A DNA stretch of 64,000 nucleotides from Ruminococcaceae bacterium UBA1405 (GCA_002305685.1 DBQB01000024.1:38247-102246), one strand, 5' to 3'; counted from the stretch's first letter, positions 53,000 through 61,281 are shown. The notes: a model not told the origin generated them from the letters alone. A program made the numbers and translations.

Positions 53000-54088
53000 A
53001 TGCATTTTACATTTCCGGCTTATCATCATCCCGATTTTACCCAATCGATCTTTGTACAAGCTCCCCAGGCTCGTTTGATCCCAGCGCCCAAGGACGGCGT
53101 TGTTCCGGATGGATACCACGCCACCACCATCTATCCAGAATATTATCACATCGATGGACACTGGCTGCTGGCCAAGGAGAGCCGGATGGATTGTGTGGCG
53201 GTCTATGAAGCGGGAGAAATCAAGGTTTGTGAGATGCGTCGGGTGAAAGCCGGAGATCTGGTGGTGATGGGACGCAGCGAACGGTGCGAGGAGGGCATCT
53301 ACGTTCATTATGACGGCTTTGTTCAGCCGGAAGACGGACACGATCTCTTTGCTTTCCGTCAGGGGCGCTCCCGGGAAACCGCCTATTCTATGGATTACGA
53401 CTCTCTCTATGAACTGCTGCGCCATGAGAAGGAGCACGGGTTTGTGACCTGGGTGTTGGGACCCGCCTGCGCCTTTGACGCGGATTCCAGGGATGCTTTT
53501 GGCAAGCTGGTATCCGGCGGCTATGTCCATGCGCTGCTGGCGGGAAACGCCCTTGCCACCCACGATCTGGAAGCAGCCTACCTGAACACCGCTTTGGGGC
53601 AGAACGTCTATACCCAGCGCTCGGTGCCGCTCGGCCATTATAACCACATCGATACCATCAATAAAGTGCGGCAATACGGTTCCATTCCCGCCTTCATTCA
53701 AAACGAAAAGCTGAGCGGCGGTATCATCTGCAACTGCGTTGCCAAAAAGGTCCCCTTTGTTCTGGCAGGATCCATCCGCGACGATGGGCCGCTGCCGGAG
53801 GTCTACGGCAACGTATATGAGGCGCAGGATGCCATGCGCAGCTATGTTCGGCGCTCTACCACCGTCATCTGCCTTGCAACGGTACTCCATTCGGTTGCCA
53901 CCGGAAACATGACCCCGTCCTATCGGGTTTTGGAAGATGGAACCGTTCGCCCGGTCTATTTTTACAGCGTGGACATCTCGGAATTTGCGGTGAACAAGCT
54001 GCGGGACAGAGGCAGCCTGGCAGTAAAAACCATCGTCACCAATGTACAGGATTTTGTGGTGAACGTCAGCAAAGGATTGGGGCTTTGA
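53000..54088 (+). CDS. LOR/SDH-type (TIGR00300) ornithine cyclodeaminase-like protein
   Basis: 362 residues; the ATG at 53000 lies 8 bases after GGAGG. The N-terminal domain (PEYYHIDGHWLLAKESRMDC, then GRSERCEEGIYVHYDGF) and the C-terminal domain (VTWVLGPACAFDADSRDAF, LLAGNALATHDLEAAY, VPFVLAGSIRDDGPLPEV, ATVLHSVATGNMTPS, DRGSLAVKTIVTN) match the family named after lysine-ketoglutarate reductase/saccharopine dehydrogenase. Archaeal members act as ornithine cyclodeaminases and cyanobacterial ones belong to arginine catabolism, so a role in ornithine or arginine turnover is plausible. No arginine genes are adjacent. It probably forms a unit with the HAD gene 77 bases downstream. Confidence 0.8.
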   Translation: MHFTFPAYHHPDFTQSIFVQAPQARLIPAPKDGVVPDGYHATTIYPEYYHIDGHWLLAKESRMDCVAVYEAGEIKVCEMRRVKAGDLVVMGRSERCEEGIYVHYDGFVQPEDGHDLFAFRQGRSRETAYSMDYDSLYELLRHEKEHGFVTWVLGPACAFDADSRDAFGKLVSGGYVHALLAGNALATHDLEAAYLNTALGQNVYTQRSVPLGHYNHIDTINKVRQYGSIPAFIQNEKLSGGIICNCVAKKVPFVLAGSIRDDGPLPEVYGNVYEAQDAMRSYVRRSTTVICLATVLHSVATGNMTPSYRVLEDGTVRPVYFYSVDISEFAVNKLRDRGSLAVKTIVTNVQDFVVNVSKGLGL

Positions 54089-54165
54089 TACGGTTCTCTT
54101 TTATCCTACTGGCAGCTGTTTCTCTGTCCCCGCCGCTCAAAATCCGAAAATAACAGGAGGACGCT

Positions 54166-54840
54166 ATGAAATATGACTTTACCCATCTGTTGTGGGACTG
54201 GAACGGAACGCTGCTGGATGATTTACAGCTGTGTATCCGTCTGCTGGGAGATCTGCTGGCCAGCCAAGGACTGCCGCCGGTATCCAAAGAGCGGTATCTG
54301 GAAATCTTCGACTTCCCCATTTCGGAATATTATCAAAAGGCCGGATTTGATTTTTCCAAAGAGAGTTATGAAAGTCTGGCAAAACGGTATATGCAGATAT
54401 ATCCCAGAGCGGGATGCTGGCTGGGACCGGTACCCGGTATGCTGCCGGTGGTGGAACAGCTGCACCGTCTAGGAATCTATCAGGGAATCCTCTCAGCCAG
54501 CGACCGGCAAATCCTACTCCAGCAGCTCTCCTACAGCGGGTATCCGGAAAAATGGTTCCGGGAGGTACTGGGACTGGAAAATTTTTACGGGATCAGTAAG
54601 ATAGCGTTGGGGCAAAGATGGATGGAGCAGAGCGGTATCTCCCCCGAACAGGTGATCTATGTGGGAGATACCACCCACGACGCCGAGACGGCCCAGGCGA
54701 TGGGATGCCGGTGCATTCTGGTGGGATGGGGACACCAAAGCGTCGAAAAGCTGGAAAAGGCCGGGATTCCGCTGGCTCTTACCCCCCCAGCAGCTTTTGC
54801 AGATGCTGCTGGGTCGGTAAAGGCTTCCTACCCAAAATAG
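54166..54840 (+). CDS. HAD-superfamily phosphatase (phosphoglycolate-phosphatase-like)
   Basis: 224 residues; ATG after AACAGGAGG. Motif I is LLWDWNGTLLDD (nucleophile Asp near 10 and acid/base Asp two codons beyond the Trp-Asn pair is replaced by the WNG variant), motif II is in ILSASD, and motif IV is VIYVGDTTHDAETA. The cap of about 60 residues after motif I is the C1 type of Gph/beta-phosphoglucomutase-like enzymes. It dephosphorylates a small phosphate ester; the identity is unknown. A strong terminator follows. Confidence 0.88.
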   Translation: MKYDFTHLLWDWNGTLLDDLQLCIRLLGDLLASQGLPPVSKERYLEIFDFPISEYYQKAGFDFSKESYESLAKRYMQIYPRAGCWLGPVPGMLPVVEQLHRLGIYQGILSASDRQILLQQLSYSGYPEKWFREVLGLENFYGISKIALGQRWMEQSGISPEQVIYVGDTTHDAETAQAMGCRCILVGWGHQSVEKLEKAGIPLALTPPAAFADAAGSVKASYPK

Positions 54841-54852
54841 CGGTGGTACGAT

Positions 54853-54883
54853 AAAAAATGCGGGGAATCTTCCCCGCATTTTT
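54853..54883 (+). terminator. Intrinsic terminator of the HAD gene
   Basis: AAAAAATGCGGGGA pairs with TCCCCGCATTTTT around a two-base loop region (54853-54883). Confidence 0.9.
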
Positions 54884-54892
54884 GTTATGTAA

Positions 54893-54967
54893 AATAAAAA
54901 GATTCCACCCCGCCGCTTTTGTCTGTGTCGGCGGTACGCGGCAGGGTGCATCCAATTTTATGGAATC
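54893..54967 (-). terminator. Intrinsic terminator of the comB-like gene
   Basis: On the minus strand, GATTCCA/TGGAATC enclose a nested CACCCTGCCGC/GCGGCGGGGTG stem, followed by TTTTTATTTT. The stem begins within the last codons of the gene. Confidence 0.7.
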
Positions 54968-55647
54968 AACCTTCTTGTGACAAAGCTCTCCTCCCCTGCA
55001 ACCACCTGCAAGACAAAGGGGAACCGGTCATACTGGGTACACATCCAGAAATCCTCCTTCGGGAATACCTCCTGGTTGGCAGGGTCAAAGAAATGCTCCC
55101 CGCCGTCATGACGAAGGGACGCCACGCCGGCAGCAATGTCAAAGGGCGCGCCGGTGAGCAGGCTTTGCAGATACCGAGCACACAGTTCGTCCTCCTTGGC
55201 AGGGCGAACACCGCCGTTGCCCATACAAACCAGCGATACCCGGCGATACCCTCCCTTCGCAATATAGGCGGCGATGGCCTTGGCGTTGACCAGGCTCCCA
55301 GTAAGGATTTGGTCGGCGTGGACAGCACCGACAATCCCCTGGGTTCCGGCGCTGGTGGTATGGATCACGCACCGCCCATCCACCGCTTCCCGGGAAACGG
55401 CGCTGGGAGAATTGCCAAAATCAAAGCCCTCACACTTTTTGCCGCCCCGCTCCCCTACCAACAGGTAGTCCGGGTGCTGCTGTTTCATCCTTCTGGCTTG
55501 CTCCACACTTCCCACCGGAAATACCGCCGAAGCGCCCAGATCATAGAGATAACATTCCAGCGAGAAGGCGCGAAATACATCGATAATCACCGTCAGGCCC
55601 CGCGCCTGTTTTGCTCCTTCCAACAGATGCAGTATCTGAATCTCCAT
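54958..55647 (-). CDS. comB: 2-phosphosulfolactate phosphatase-like protein (ComB family)
   Basis: 229 residues. The ComB fold is indicated by VIIDVFRAFS near 21-30, LVGERGGKKCEGFDFGNSP near 62-80, IHTTSAGTQGI near 94-104 and VCMGNGG near 140. In methanogens the enzyme makes sulfolactate for coenzyme M; in Bacillus the YitC homologue belongs to spore sulfolactate metabolism. ComA, the preceding enzyme, is not in this window, so the true substrate may differ. It lies 26 bases downstream of the YbaK-like gene in the same direction. Confidence 0.85.
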   Translation of the reverse strand: MEIQILHLLEGAKQARGLTVIIDVFRAFSLECYLYDLGASAVFPVGSVEQARRMKQQHPDYLLVGERGGKKCEGFDFGNSPSAVSREAVDGRCVIHTTSAGTQGIVGAVHADQILTGSLVNAKAIAAYIAKGGYRRVSLVCMGNGGVRPAKEDELCARYLQSLLTGAPFDIAAGVASLRHDGGEHFFDPANQEVFPKEDFWMCTQYDRFPFVLQVVAGEESFVTRRLIP

Positions 55648-55673
55648 CGGATTTTCCTTCTTTCGTAAAATTT

Positions 55674-56141
55674 TCAGGCTTTGCTCACATCCACCCAGCC
55701 CACAGCGTTGGCATATCGGGCCAGCTCCTCGCAGCTGAGCTCGATGGCGCTGTTGGAGCTGCCGCAGGCAGGGAACACCGTCTCATGTTCCCTCAGCGAC
55801 TGGTCCAGATACACCTTTATCCCTTCCGGCACCGCAAAAGGACAGACGCCGCCCACCGAATGGCCGATCTTCTCCGCCACCTGTTCCGGGGTGGGCATTT
55901 TGGCTTTCATGCCGAATGTCTCCTTAAATTTATGGTTGTCGATCTTTTTGTCTCCCGCCAACAAAATCAGAATGCACTCTTCCTCCTTGGTGAGAAAGGA
56001 GAGGGTCTTGGCAATCCGTCCCGGCTGTGTATGCAGCGCCTGGGCAGCCAGCTCCACCGTGGCGCTGGAAACCGGGAACTCCTGAATCCGATCCTCCAGA
56101 TGAAACTGTGCAAAGTAGGATTTTACCGCTTCTATGGACAT
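55674..56141 (-). CDS. YbaK/EbsC-type aminoacyl-tRNA deacylase
   Basis: 155 residues; the ATG at 56141 follows AAAGGAAG. The YbaK/ProX fold is seen in RIAKTLSFLTK, the ILILLAGDKKIDNHKFKETFG segment with the conserved Lys/Asn substrate contacts, and IGHSVGGVCPFAVP near 106-119, a family signature. Homologues hydrolyse misacylated Cys-tRNA-Pro or related tRNAs in trans. It probably forms an operon with the downstream comB-like gene. Confidence 0.87.
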   Translation of the reverse strand: MSIEAVKSYFAQFHLEDRIQEFPVSSATVELAAQALHTQPGRIAKTLSFLTKEEECILILLAGDKKIDNHKFKETFGMKAKMPTPEQVAEKIGHSVGGVCPFAVPEGIKVYLDQSLREHETVFPACGSSNSAIELSCEELARYANAVGWVDVSKA

Positions 56142-56235
56142 TTTCAAAACTTCCTTTCGTTTCACTTGATGGCAATGTTTGGGCGATACTTCGTTCATCA
56201 TAACATATCCTCACCCCTCCGGCAACAAAAAAGCC

Positions 56236-56284
56236 GAAAAAACACAGCGCCGTGCCGAATTTCAATCGGTATGGCGCTGTGTTT
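56236..56284 (-). terminator. Intrinsic terminator of the second MerR gene
   Basis: AAACACAGCGCC and GGCGCTGTGTTT pair and are followed on the minus strand by six T and a second T tract. Confidence 0.85.
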
Positions 56285-56316
56285 GCAATGTATCTGGCTG
56301 TGTCTACCAAGGAGCT

Positions 56317-57183
56317 TCAGCTCTGCTGATAAAAATCTGCCTGGGGATATTTTTCCAGAAAAACTTGATTTGCCTTTTCCAGTGCATTGTGAAAAGCGTG
56401 GTAAGACCGGCTCAGCTGTTTCATGGCGGGAATAAAAACCGTATGGTATCCGCTTTCTGCGCAAAAGGTTTTCCAGAACTCCTGCACTTGGCAAAGCGGG
56501 GAGGATCGATATGCTTCGGATTGCCGGTAGTTGAGATATTGTTCCAACATCTCCCGATGCTGCGTCAGATACTGCTGAGGGTCTTTGGTCAGCTGCTGCA
56601 GTTGCTCGGAAAAATTGGTCAGGGCCGTCTCCTCCACATCCTGGACACACCACTCCAAAATCGATTGCAGATTCGAAGGGACCTCCACCTGGTCCAGAAA
56701 GGAGATGACCGTCTCAAAGGCTTGTTGCTGCTCGGAGCTGGTAACCGGTTCATCCAGATAAGGTGCAAAATGCATGGCGAGATATCTTCCATAAAATCCC
56801 GGGAATGCGTCCATCATCCGCTGCAATACCGTTTCTTTGCGCTGTAATACCTCCAACCGGATTTCCACCGATTTCCATTTTCCCTTTTGGGCCAACTGAC
56901 GTAACAGCTGCTGTTTTCTCTGCGCCATATTTGACTCCAACGCCTTATGTGCCACAAGCCGCATCTTCTCTGTCTCCGGTTCATCCAAAAAGCACCGAAT
57001 CTCTGCAACCGACAGTCCCAGCCCGCGCAGAATCCCGATCTTTTTTAACCGCTTTACCGTATCGGGGGAGAAGTCTCGATACCCGTTTGGCAGCACCTGC
57101 GTCTGTATCAGTCCCTGCTGTTCATAGTAGGAAACCGCTTTCCGGGTCAAGGCACACTGTTTGCAAACCTCATGTATCTGCAC
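56317..57183 (-). CDS. MerR-family transcriptional regulator
   Basis: 288 residues. A GTG at 57183 is chosen because AGGAGG lies 8 bases upstream; an in-frame GTG at 57192 overlaps that site. The N-terminal winged helix is clear (MQIHEVCKQCALTRKAVSYY, then the wing QVLPNGYRDFS and RLKKIGILRGLGLSVAEIR). A long charged helix follows at about 75-115, and the C-terminal about 170 residues are all-helical, TipAS-like, with no metal-binding cysteines. A promoter with a 19-bp spacer and a dyad lies just upstream, implying autoregulation. No transporter is adjacent, so the target and ligand are unknown. Confidence 0.87.
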   Translation of the reverse strand: MQIHEVCKQCALTRKAVSYYEQQGLIQTQVLPNGYRDFSPDTVKRLKKIGILRGLGLSVAEIRCFLDEPETEKMRLVAHKALESNMAQRKQQLLRQLAQKGKWKSVEIRLEVLQRKETVLQRMMDAFPGFYGRYLAMHFAPYLDEPVTSSEQQQAFETVISFLDQVEVPSNLQSILEWCVQDVEETALTNFSEQLQQLTKDPQQYLTQHREMLEQYLNYRQSEAYRSSPLCQVQEFWKTFCAESGYHTVFIPAMKQLSRSYHAFHNALEKANQVFLEKYPQADFYQQS

Positions 57184-57203
57184 CCTGATCACCTCCTAAG
57201 GAT

Positions 57204-57234
57204 ATTTTACACCATTCCCCAAGGGAACAGTCAA
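57204..57234 (-). promoter_or_regulatory. MerR-type promoter with 19-bp spacer
   Basis: TTGACT (57229-57234) and TAAAAT (57204-57209) on the minus strand are 19 bases apart; the spacer holds TTCCC-CAA-GGGAA (57215-57227). It serves the MerR gene directly downstream. Confidence 0.75.
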
Positions 57235-57261
57235 TCCTTTTGGCGTGCCATCCAGAATAAA

Positions 57262-57501
57262 CTACTCTCTGGATTCCACAAACCACCGGTCCTCCTCAAA
57301 AAAGAGATAGGTCTGCCGGCCCAAAATCCGGCAGGTATACCGGATTCCGCATCCCCCTACTTTGGTGGACGCCGCCTGACGCACATCCAGTACCCGATCC
57401 ACCAAAAATCGCCGTCCATCCTCCCAATGGATTTCCATCGGCGTCATCGTTCCATCCCGGCCAAAACACACCGTAACCTCCACATAGGTTTTTCGCGCCA
57501 C
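57262..57501 (-). CDS. Small conserved hypothetical protein next to dinB
   Basis: 79 residues. It begins MARKTYVEVTVCFGRDGTMT and contains MEIHWEDGRRFLVDRVLDVR and a C-terminal RQTYLFFEEDRWFVESRE-like beta hairpin. The fold looks like a small beta-rich protein of the DUF6504 kind, often encoded beside Y-family polymerases. It has no catalytic motif. The gene lies 21 bases downstream of dinB, so it is co-transcribed under SOS control. A role in translesion synthesis is inference from context. Confidence 0.7.
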   Translation of the reverse strand: MARKTYVEVTVCFGRDGTMTPMEIHWEDGRRFLVDRVLDVRQAASTKVGGCGIRYTCRILGRQTYLFFEEDRWFVESRE

Positions 57502-57522
57502 TTTCTATTCCCTCCATGTTCT

Positions 57523-58827
57523 TTAACCGGCATTGCGATCCCACGGGGAGCGGGACAGCTGCCGGTTTCTCTCGCTCCCCGCACCGGTGAGCCGCCGGTC
57601 CTGCAATACCACCGCCCGATCGATGCAATGGGGACCAAACCGGCGGCGCAGCTGTTCCACCGTCTTTTCGATGGATTCCTGCCGTTGCAGCTGACGGTAA
57701 TCGGTAAAAAGGCAGATCTGATCCGGAGCATCGCTGCCGCAAAGCTCGCTCATCCGCACGCCAAGACTGCGGATGGGACGTTCCCATTTCCAGTGGCGGC
57801 AAAAAAGCTGGAAGCTGTATCTCATCATCTCCTCCGCCGACCAGGTATTCCGCTGCAATACCATCTGCCGCTCAAAACTGTACAGCCGGTTGTCCCGCAC
57901 CGAAAGAGAGAGGGTGCCTCCCATCAGTCCATGGCTCCTCATCCGAGAAGCTACACTCTCACACAGAACGCACAGAATCATCCGCACATCCTCCTCGTTC
58001 TCCAAATCCCGATAGGCGGTGATGCTGTTGCCCACCGATTTAATCACACTTTCCTCCCCCACCCGGGTCACCGGAGAACGGTCATACCCATTGGCATACC
58101 GCCACAGCATATCCCCCCATTTTCCCAGCTGGGAATGCAGCAGCTGGGGGGAAAGGGTGGCCAGATCCCCAATGGTATTCACCCCCAAACCGGAGAGTTT
58201 GCGCCCGGTGGCAGGGCCTACATACAACAGTTCCCGTACCGGAAGAGACCAAATCTGTTGGCGGAAATTGTCAGCGGAGATCACCGTCACTGCATCCGGT
58301 TTCTTCAGATCCGATCCCAGTTTGGCAAAAATTTTGTTGAAGGATACCCCTACCGAGACGGTAACCCCCATCTCCTCCCGCACCCGGCGGCGAATCTGAT
58401 GGGCAATGGCCTCTCCGGCGGCAATCCGATTTCCCTGTTTTTCCGCTGACAGCGTCCCGGTGATATCCAGCCAACACTCATCGATACCGAAGGGTTCCAT
58501 CTGATCGGTGTAGTCCAGATAAATGTTGCGCGCCATCCGGGAAAAACGCAGATACTGCTGAAAATGCGGCGGTACCACAACCAGCGGGGGGCATTTCTCC
58601 AGCGCCTGCCAGATGGCTTCCCCGGTTTTGACCCCACAGCTTTTGGCCAACTCGTTCTTCGCAAGCACAATACCGTGACGCGCCTGGCTGTCTCCTCCCA
58701 CCGCCACAGGTTTATCCCGCAGCTGCGGATGATGCAGACATTCCACCGACGCATAGAAATTATTCAGATCCACGTGCAGAATCACCCGATCCCCGCATGG
58801 AGAGATTCGATCCCATTTTTCGTCCAT
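57523..58827 (-). CDS. dinB: DNA polymerase IV (Y-family, DinB)
   Basis: 434 residues; ATG after AAAGGAG. Catalytic carboxylates are Asp20 (HVDLNNFYASVE) and Asp116-Glu117 (GIDECWLD), with the steric-gate aromatics in NNFYAS. The palm, thumb (HhH region SGLGVNTIGDLATL) and little-finger domains are complete. It copies damaged or misaligned DNA in the cytosol. Two exact LexA boxes lie upstream, one inside the promoter spacer, so it should be induced by DNA damage. The small beta-rich protein downstream is in the same operon. Confidence 0.96.
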   Translation of the reverse strand: MDEKWDRISPCGDRVILHVDLNNFYASVECLHHPQLRDKPVAVGGDSQARHGIVLAKNELAKSCGVKTGEAIWQALEKCPPLVVVPPHFQQYLRFSRMARNIYLDYTDQMEPFGIDECWLDITGTLSAEKQGNRIAAGEAIAHQIRRRVREEMGVTVSVGVSFNKIFAKLGSDLKKPDAVTVISADNFRQQIWSLPVRELLYVGPATGRKLSGLGVNTIGDLATLSPQLLHSQLGKWGDMLWRYANGYDRSPVTRVGEESVIKSVGNSITAYRDLENEEDVRMILCVLCESVASRMRSHGLMGGTLSLSVRDNRLYSFERQMVLQRNTWSAEEMMRYSFQLFCRHWKWERPIRSLGVRMSELCGSDAPDQICLFTDYRQLQRQESIEKTVEQLRRRFGPHCIDRAVVLQDRRLTGAGSERNRQLSRSPWDRNAG

Positions 58828-58843
58828 CTGTTTTCGCTCCTTT

Positions 58844-58892
58844 GAACATTTGTTCTTTCCTTTATTTTAGAACAAACGTTCTAACAAGTCAA
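58844..58892 (-). promoter_or_regulatory. SOS promoter of dinB with two LexA boxes
   Basis: TTGACT (58887-58892) and TAAAAT (58864-58869) on the minus strand are 17 bases apart. LexA/DinR boxes of the form GAAC-N4-GTTC occur at 58870-58881 (GAACAAACGTTC, inside the spacer) and 58844-58855 (GAACATTTGTTC, downstream of the start). Confidence 0.93.
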
Positions 58893-58945
58893 ATGGTTGT
58901 TGCTGGAAATACAAAAGCAATATTGTGCTATTTGAACAAAATATA

Positions 58946-58972
58946 TTGACAACCATGAAATAAAAATATAAA
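58946..58972 (+). promoter_or_regulatory. Possible promoter of the polyol dehydrogenase gene
   Basis: TTGACA (58946-58951) and TATAAA (58967-58972) with a short 15-base spacer, about 38 bases before the ATG. Confidence 0.4.
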
Positions 58973-59009
58973 GTAAATATAAAGCATCACAAAAAAGAGG
59001 TGTTGTAAC

Positions 59010-60071
59010 ATGGAAGGGAAAATGAAGGTAGCCGTTATGCTGGGGCTGGAAAAGATGGGATTCGAGCAAAGAGATATCCCTACGCCCAAGGATGACGAGG
59101 TGTTGGTCAAGCTGGAATATGTAGGGATCTGCGGAAGCGATCTGCACTACTATGAAAGCGGCGCCATCGGCGAATTTGTAGTCAAACCACCCTTTGTGCT
59201 GGGCCATGAGCCTGGCGGCACGGTGGTAGAAGTGGGAAAAAATGTGAAACATTTAAAGGTGGGAGACCGGGTAGCACTGGAGCCTGGAAAAACCTGCGGC
59301 CACTGTGAATTCTGTAAGACAGGCCGCTACAACCTATGCCCGGATGTGGTATTTTTTGCAACCCCGCCGGTGGATGGCGTTTTTCAGGAGTATGTCGCCC
59401 ATGAGGCAGATCTATGCTTCAAACTTCCCGATCAGGTAAGTACCATGGAGGGCGCGCTGATTGAACCGCTGGCGGTGGGATTCCACGCGGCTATGCAGGG
59501 CGGAGCCAGAGCTGGACAAACGGCGGTGGTAATGGGGGCCGGATGTATCGGTCTGGTGACCATGATGGCGCTGAAAGCTATGGGCGTTTCCAAGGTATAT
59601 GTGGTGGATATCCTGCAAAAACGTTTGGACAAAGCGCTGGAATTGGGCACTGACGGCGTAATCAACGGCAGCCAGCAGGACGCCGTGGAGGCGGTACGCA
59701 AACTCACCGAAGGCAAAGGCTGCGATCTGGCCATCGAGACAGCCGGAACCCAGATCACCACCGTACAAACCATCCATATGACCAAAAAAGGCGCCACCAT
59801 CGTGCTGGTGGGATACAGCGCCAGCGGAGAGATGACCTTACCCATCAGTTTGGCTTTGGACAAGGAGCTGACCTTTAAAACCGTTTTCCGCTACCGTCAT
59901 ATCTATCCCATGGCCATCGAAGCGGTGGCGTCCGGAAAGGTCAACCTGAAAGGCATCGTCACCAATCTGTTCACTCTGGACGAAATTCAGCAAGCGATGG
60001 ACTACAGCATCCACAACAAAGCGGATATCGTCAAAGCGGTAATCAAGATCGCACCGGAACAGAATTCATAA
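59010..60071 (+). CDS. Zinc-dependent polyol dehydrogenase (sorbitol/L-iditol dehydrogenase-like)
   Basis: 353 residues, ATG after AGAGG. Catalytic zinc ligands are Cys41 (GICGSD), His66 and Glu67 (GHEPGG); the structural-zinc lobe is Cys96, Cys99, Cys102 and Cys110 (TCGHCEFCKTGRYNLC). The Rossmann motif GAGCIGL near 170 is followed by an acidic residue typical of NAD specificity. The family oxidises polyols to ketoses, and context with a LacI regulator downstream fits sugar/polyol catabolism. The exact substrate is not decided. Confidence 0.9.
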   Translation: MEGKMKVAVMLGLEKMGFEQRDIPTPKDDEVLVKLEYVGICGSDLHYYESGAIGEFVVKPPFVLGHEPGGTVVEVGKNVKHLKVGDRVALEPGKTCGHCEFCKTGRYNLCPDVVFFATPPVDGVFQEYVAHEADLCFKLPDQVSTMEGALIEPLAVGFHAAMQGGARAGQTAVVMGAGCIGLVTMMALKAMGVSKVYVVDILQKRLDKALELGTDGVINGSQQDAVEAVRKLTEGKGCDLAIETAGTQITTVQTIHMTKKGATIVLVGYSASGEMTLPISLALDKELTFKTVFRYRHIYPMAIEAVASGKVNLKGIVTNLFTLDEIQQAMDYSIHNKADIVKAVIKIAPEQNS

Positions 60072-60085
60072 GTTTTCGGCGTTTC

Positions 60086-60115
60086 AAAAGGTATGGGAAA
60101 TCCCCATACCTTTTT
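60086..60115 (+). terminator. Intrinsic terminator of the dehydrogenase gene
   Basis: AAAAGGTATGGG and CCCATACCTTTTT form a perfect stem with a small loop and a T-run. Confidence 0.92.
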
Positions 60116-60134
60116 CGTTGCAAAAGGGGCGCCG

Positions 60135-60163
60135 TTGCACAGGAAATAAGGTTATGGTATACT
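60135..60163 (+). promoter_or_regulatory. Promoter of the LacI-family gene
   Basis: TTGCAC (60135-60140) and TATACT (60158-60163) spaced by 17 bases. Confidence 0.6.
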
Positions 60164-60199
60164 TTTCCTGTCTCATCCCGGACAGACAGCGGCATCCCT

Positions 60200-60227
60200 C
60201 TGCGCCGTTATGGCGCAGTGATTTTTT
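60200..60227 (+). terminator. Terminator-like hairpin in the LacI leader
   Basis: CTGCGCC (60200-60206) and GGCGCAG (60212-60218) pair around GTTAT and are followed by TGA and six T, inside the predicted leader and 40 bases before the ATG. It may attenuate the gene. Confidence 0.5.
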
Positions 60228-60267
60228 AGGCCATAGTTCAAAACAACATACAACGGAGAGATGAAAG

Positions 60268-61281
60268 ATGTCCATTACGGCAAAGGAACTGGCAAAAATT
60301 CTGGAACTATCCCCGGCAGCGGTCTCGATGGCCCTCAACCAAAAACCAGGCGTCAGCGCCAAAACCCGAGAAAAGGTGATCTCCACCGCCAAACAGTACG
60401 GATACGATTTCAGCAAAAGAGAATATCCATCTTTAACCTCATCTGCATCGACGAAAGGCGCTCTGTTGTTGTTGGTATACCGGAAAAGCGGCGTTGTTGT
60501 CTCCGACAGTCCGTTTTTTAATGAAGTTTTTGAGGGAATCCATGAAAAATGCAGCCAGCTGCACTATACGCTGAGTATTCAGTATCTCTATGACCGGGAA
60601 CAAGCCCAAGCGGCGCTCAGAGGAAACAAGGCAGACGGCATCATCCTTCTGGGAACCGAGATGGCGGCAGAGGATTATCAACCCTTTGAACAGTGTCCGG
60701 TTCCCATTGTGGTTCTGGACACCTACTTTGAGACGGTACAGGCCAACTATGTGCTGATCAACAACACCCAGGGCGCCTATCAAGCCACCGGGTTTCTCAT
60801 CAAACGCTGTATGTCCCAGCCAGGGTATCTTCGCTCCGCTTACCCCATCGGCAACTTCAACGAGCGTGCCAACGGATTTTACCAGGCCATCCGGGACTAT
60901 GGAATGTCCCCCTCCAAATCGGTGGTTCATCTTCTCTCCCCCGCCCCAGATGGAGCCTATGCGGATATGTGCTGTCTGTTGGAGCAGCAGGAAGAACTGG
61001 CCTGCTGTTATTTTGCCGACAACGACGCCATCGCCTGCGCTGCGATGCGGGCTTTGCAGGAACACGGTTACCGTATTCCTGAGGACATCTCCATCATCGG
61101 CTTTGACGATATCCCTGTTTGCGGCTATGTCGTACCGGCGCTGACCACCGTGCGGGTTTCCAAACGATATCTGGGAAATACCGCCGTGTCCCATCTGATA
61201 CGCCTGATGGAGGAAAAAACCAACGTCTGCTGTAAAATTGAGATCTCCACCGAACTGGTGGTACGCGGCAGCGTGCGGTGA
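60268..61281 (+). CDS. LacI-family transcriptional regulator
   Basis: 337 residues; ATG after GGAGAGATG. The N-terminal HTH MSITAKELAKILELSPAAVS is typical of LacI, with the hinge near 50-62. The periplasmic-binding-like ligand domain includes ADGIILLGTEM, the domain-crossing IIGFDDIPVCGYVVPALTTVRV and a C-terminal STELVVRGS. An unusual Cys-rich stretch (AYADMCCLLEQQEELACCYF) occupies the second lobe. It probably controls the polyol dehydrogenase or the sugar-phosphate genes around it; the ligand is unknown. Confidence 0.92.
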   Translation: MSITAKELAKILELSPAAVSMALNQKPGVSAKTREKVISTAKQYGYDFSKREYPSLTSSASTKGALLLLVYRKSGVVVSDSPFFNEVFEGIHEKCSQLHYTLSIQYLYDREQAQAALRGNKADGIILLGTEMAAEDYQPFEQCPVPIVVLDTYFETVQANYVLINNTQGAYQATGFLIKRCMSQPGYLRSAYPIGNFNERANGFYQAIRDYGMSPSKSVVHLLSPAPDGAYADMCCLLEQQEELACCYFADNDAIACAAMRALQEHGYRIPEDISIIGFDDIPVCGYVVPALTTVRVSKRYLGNTAVSHLIRLMEEKTNVCCKIEISTELVVRGSVR

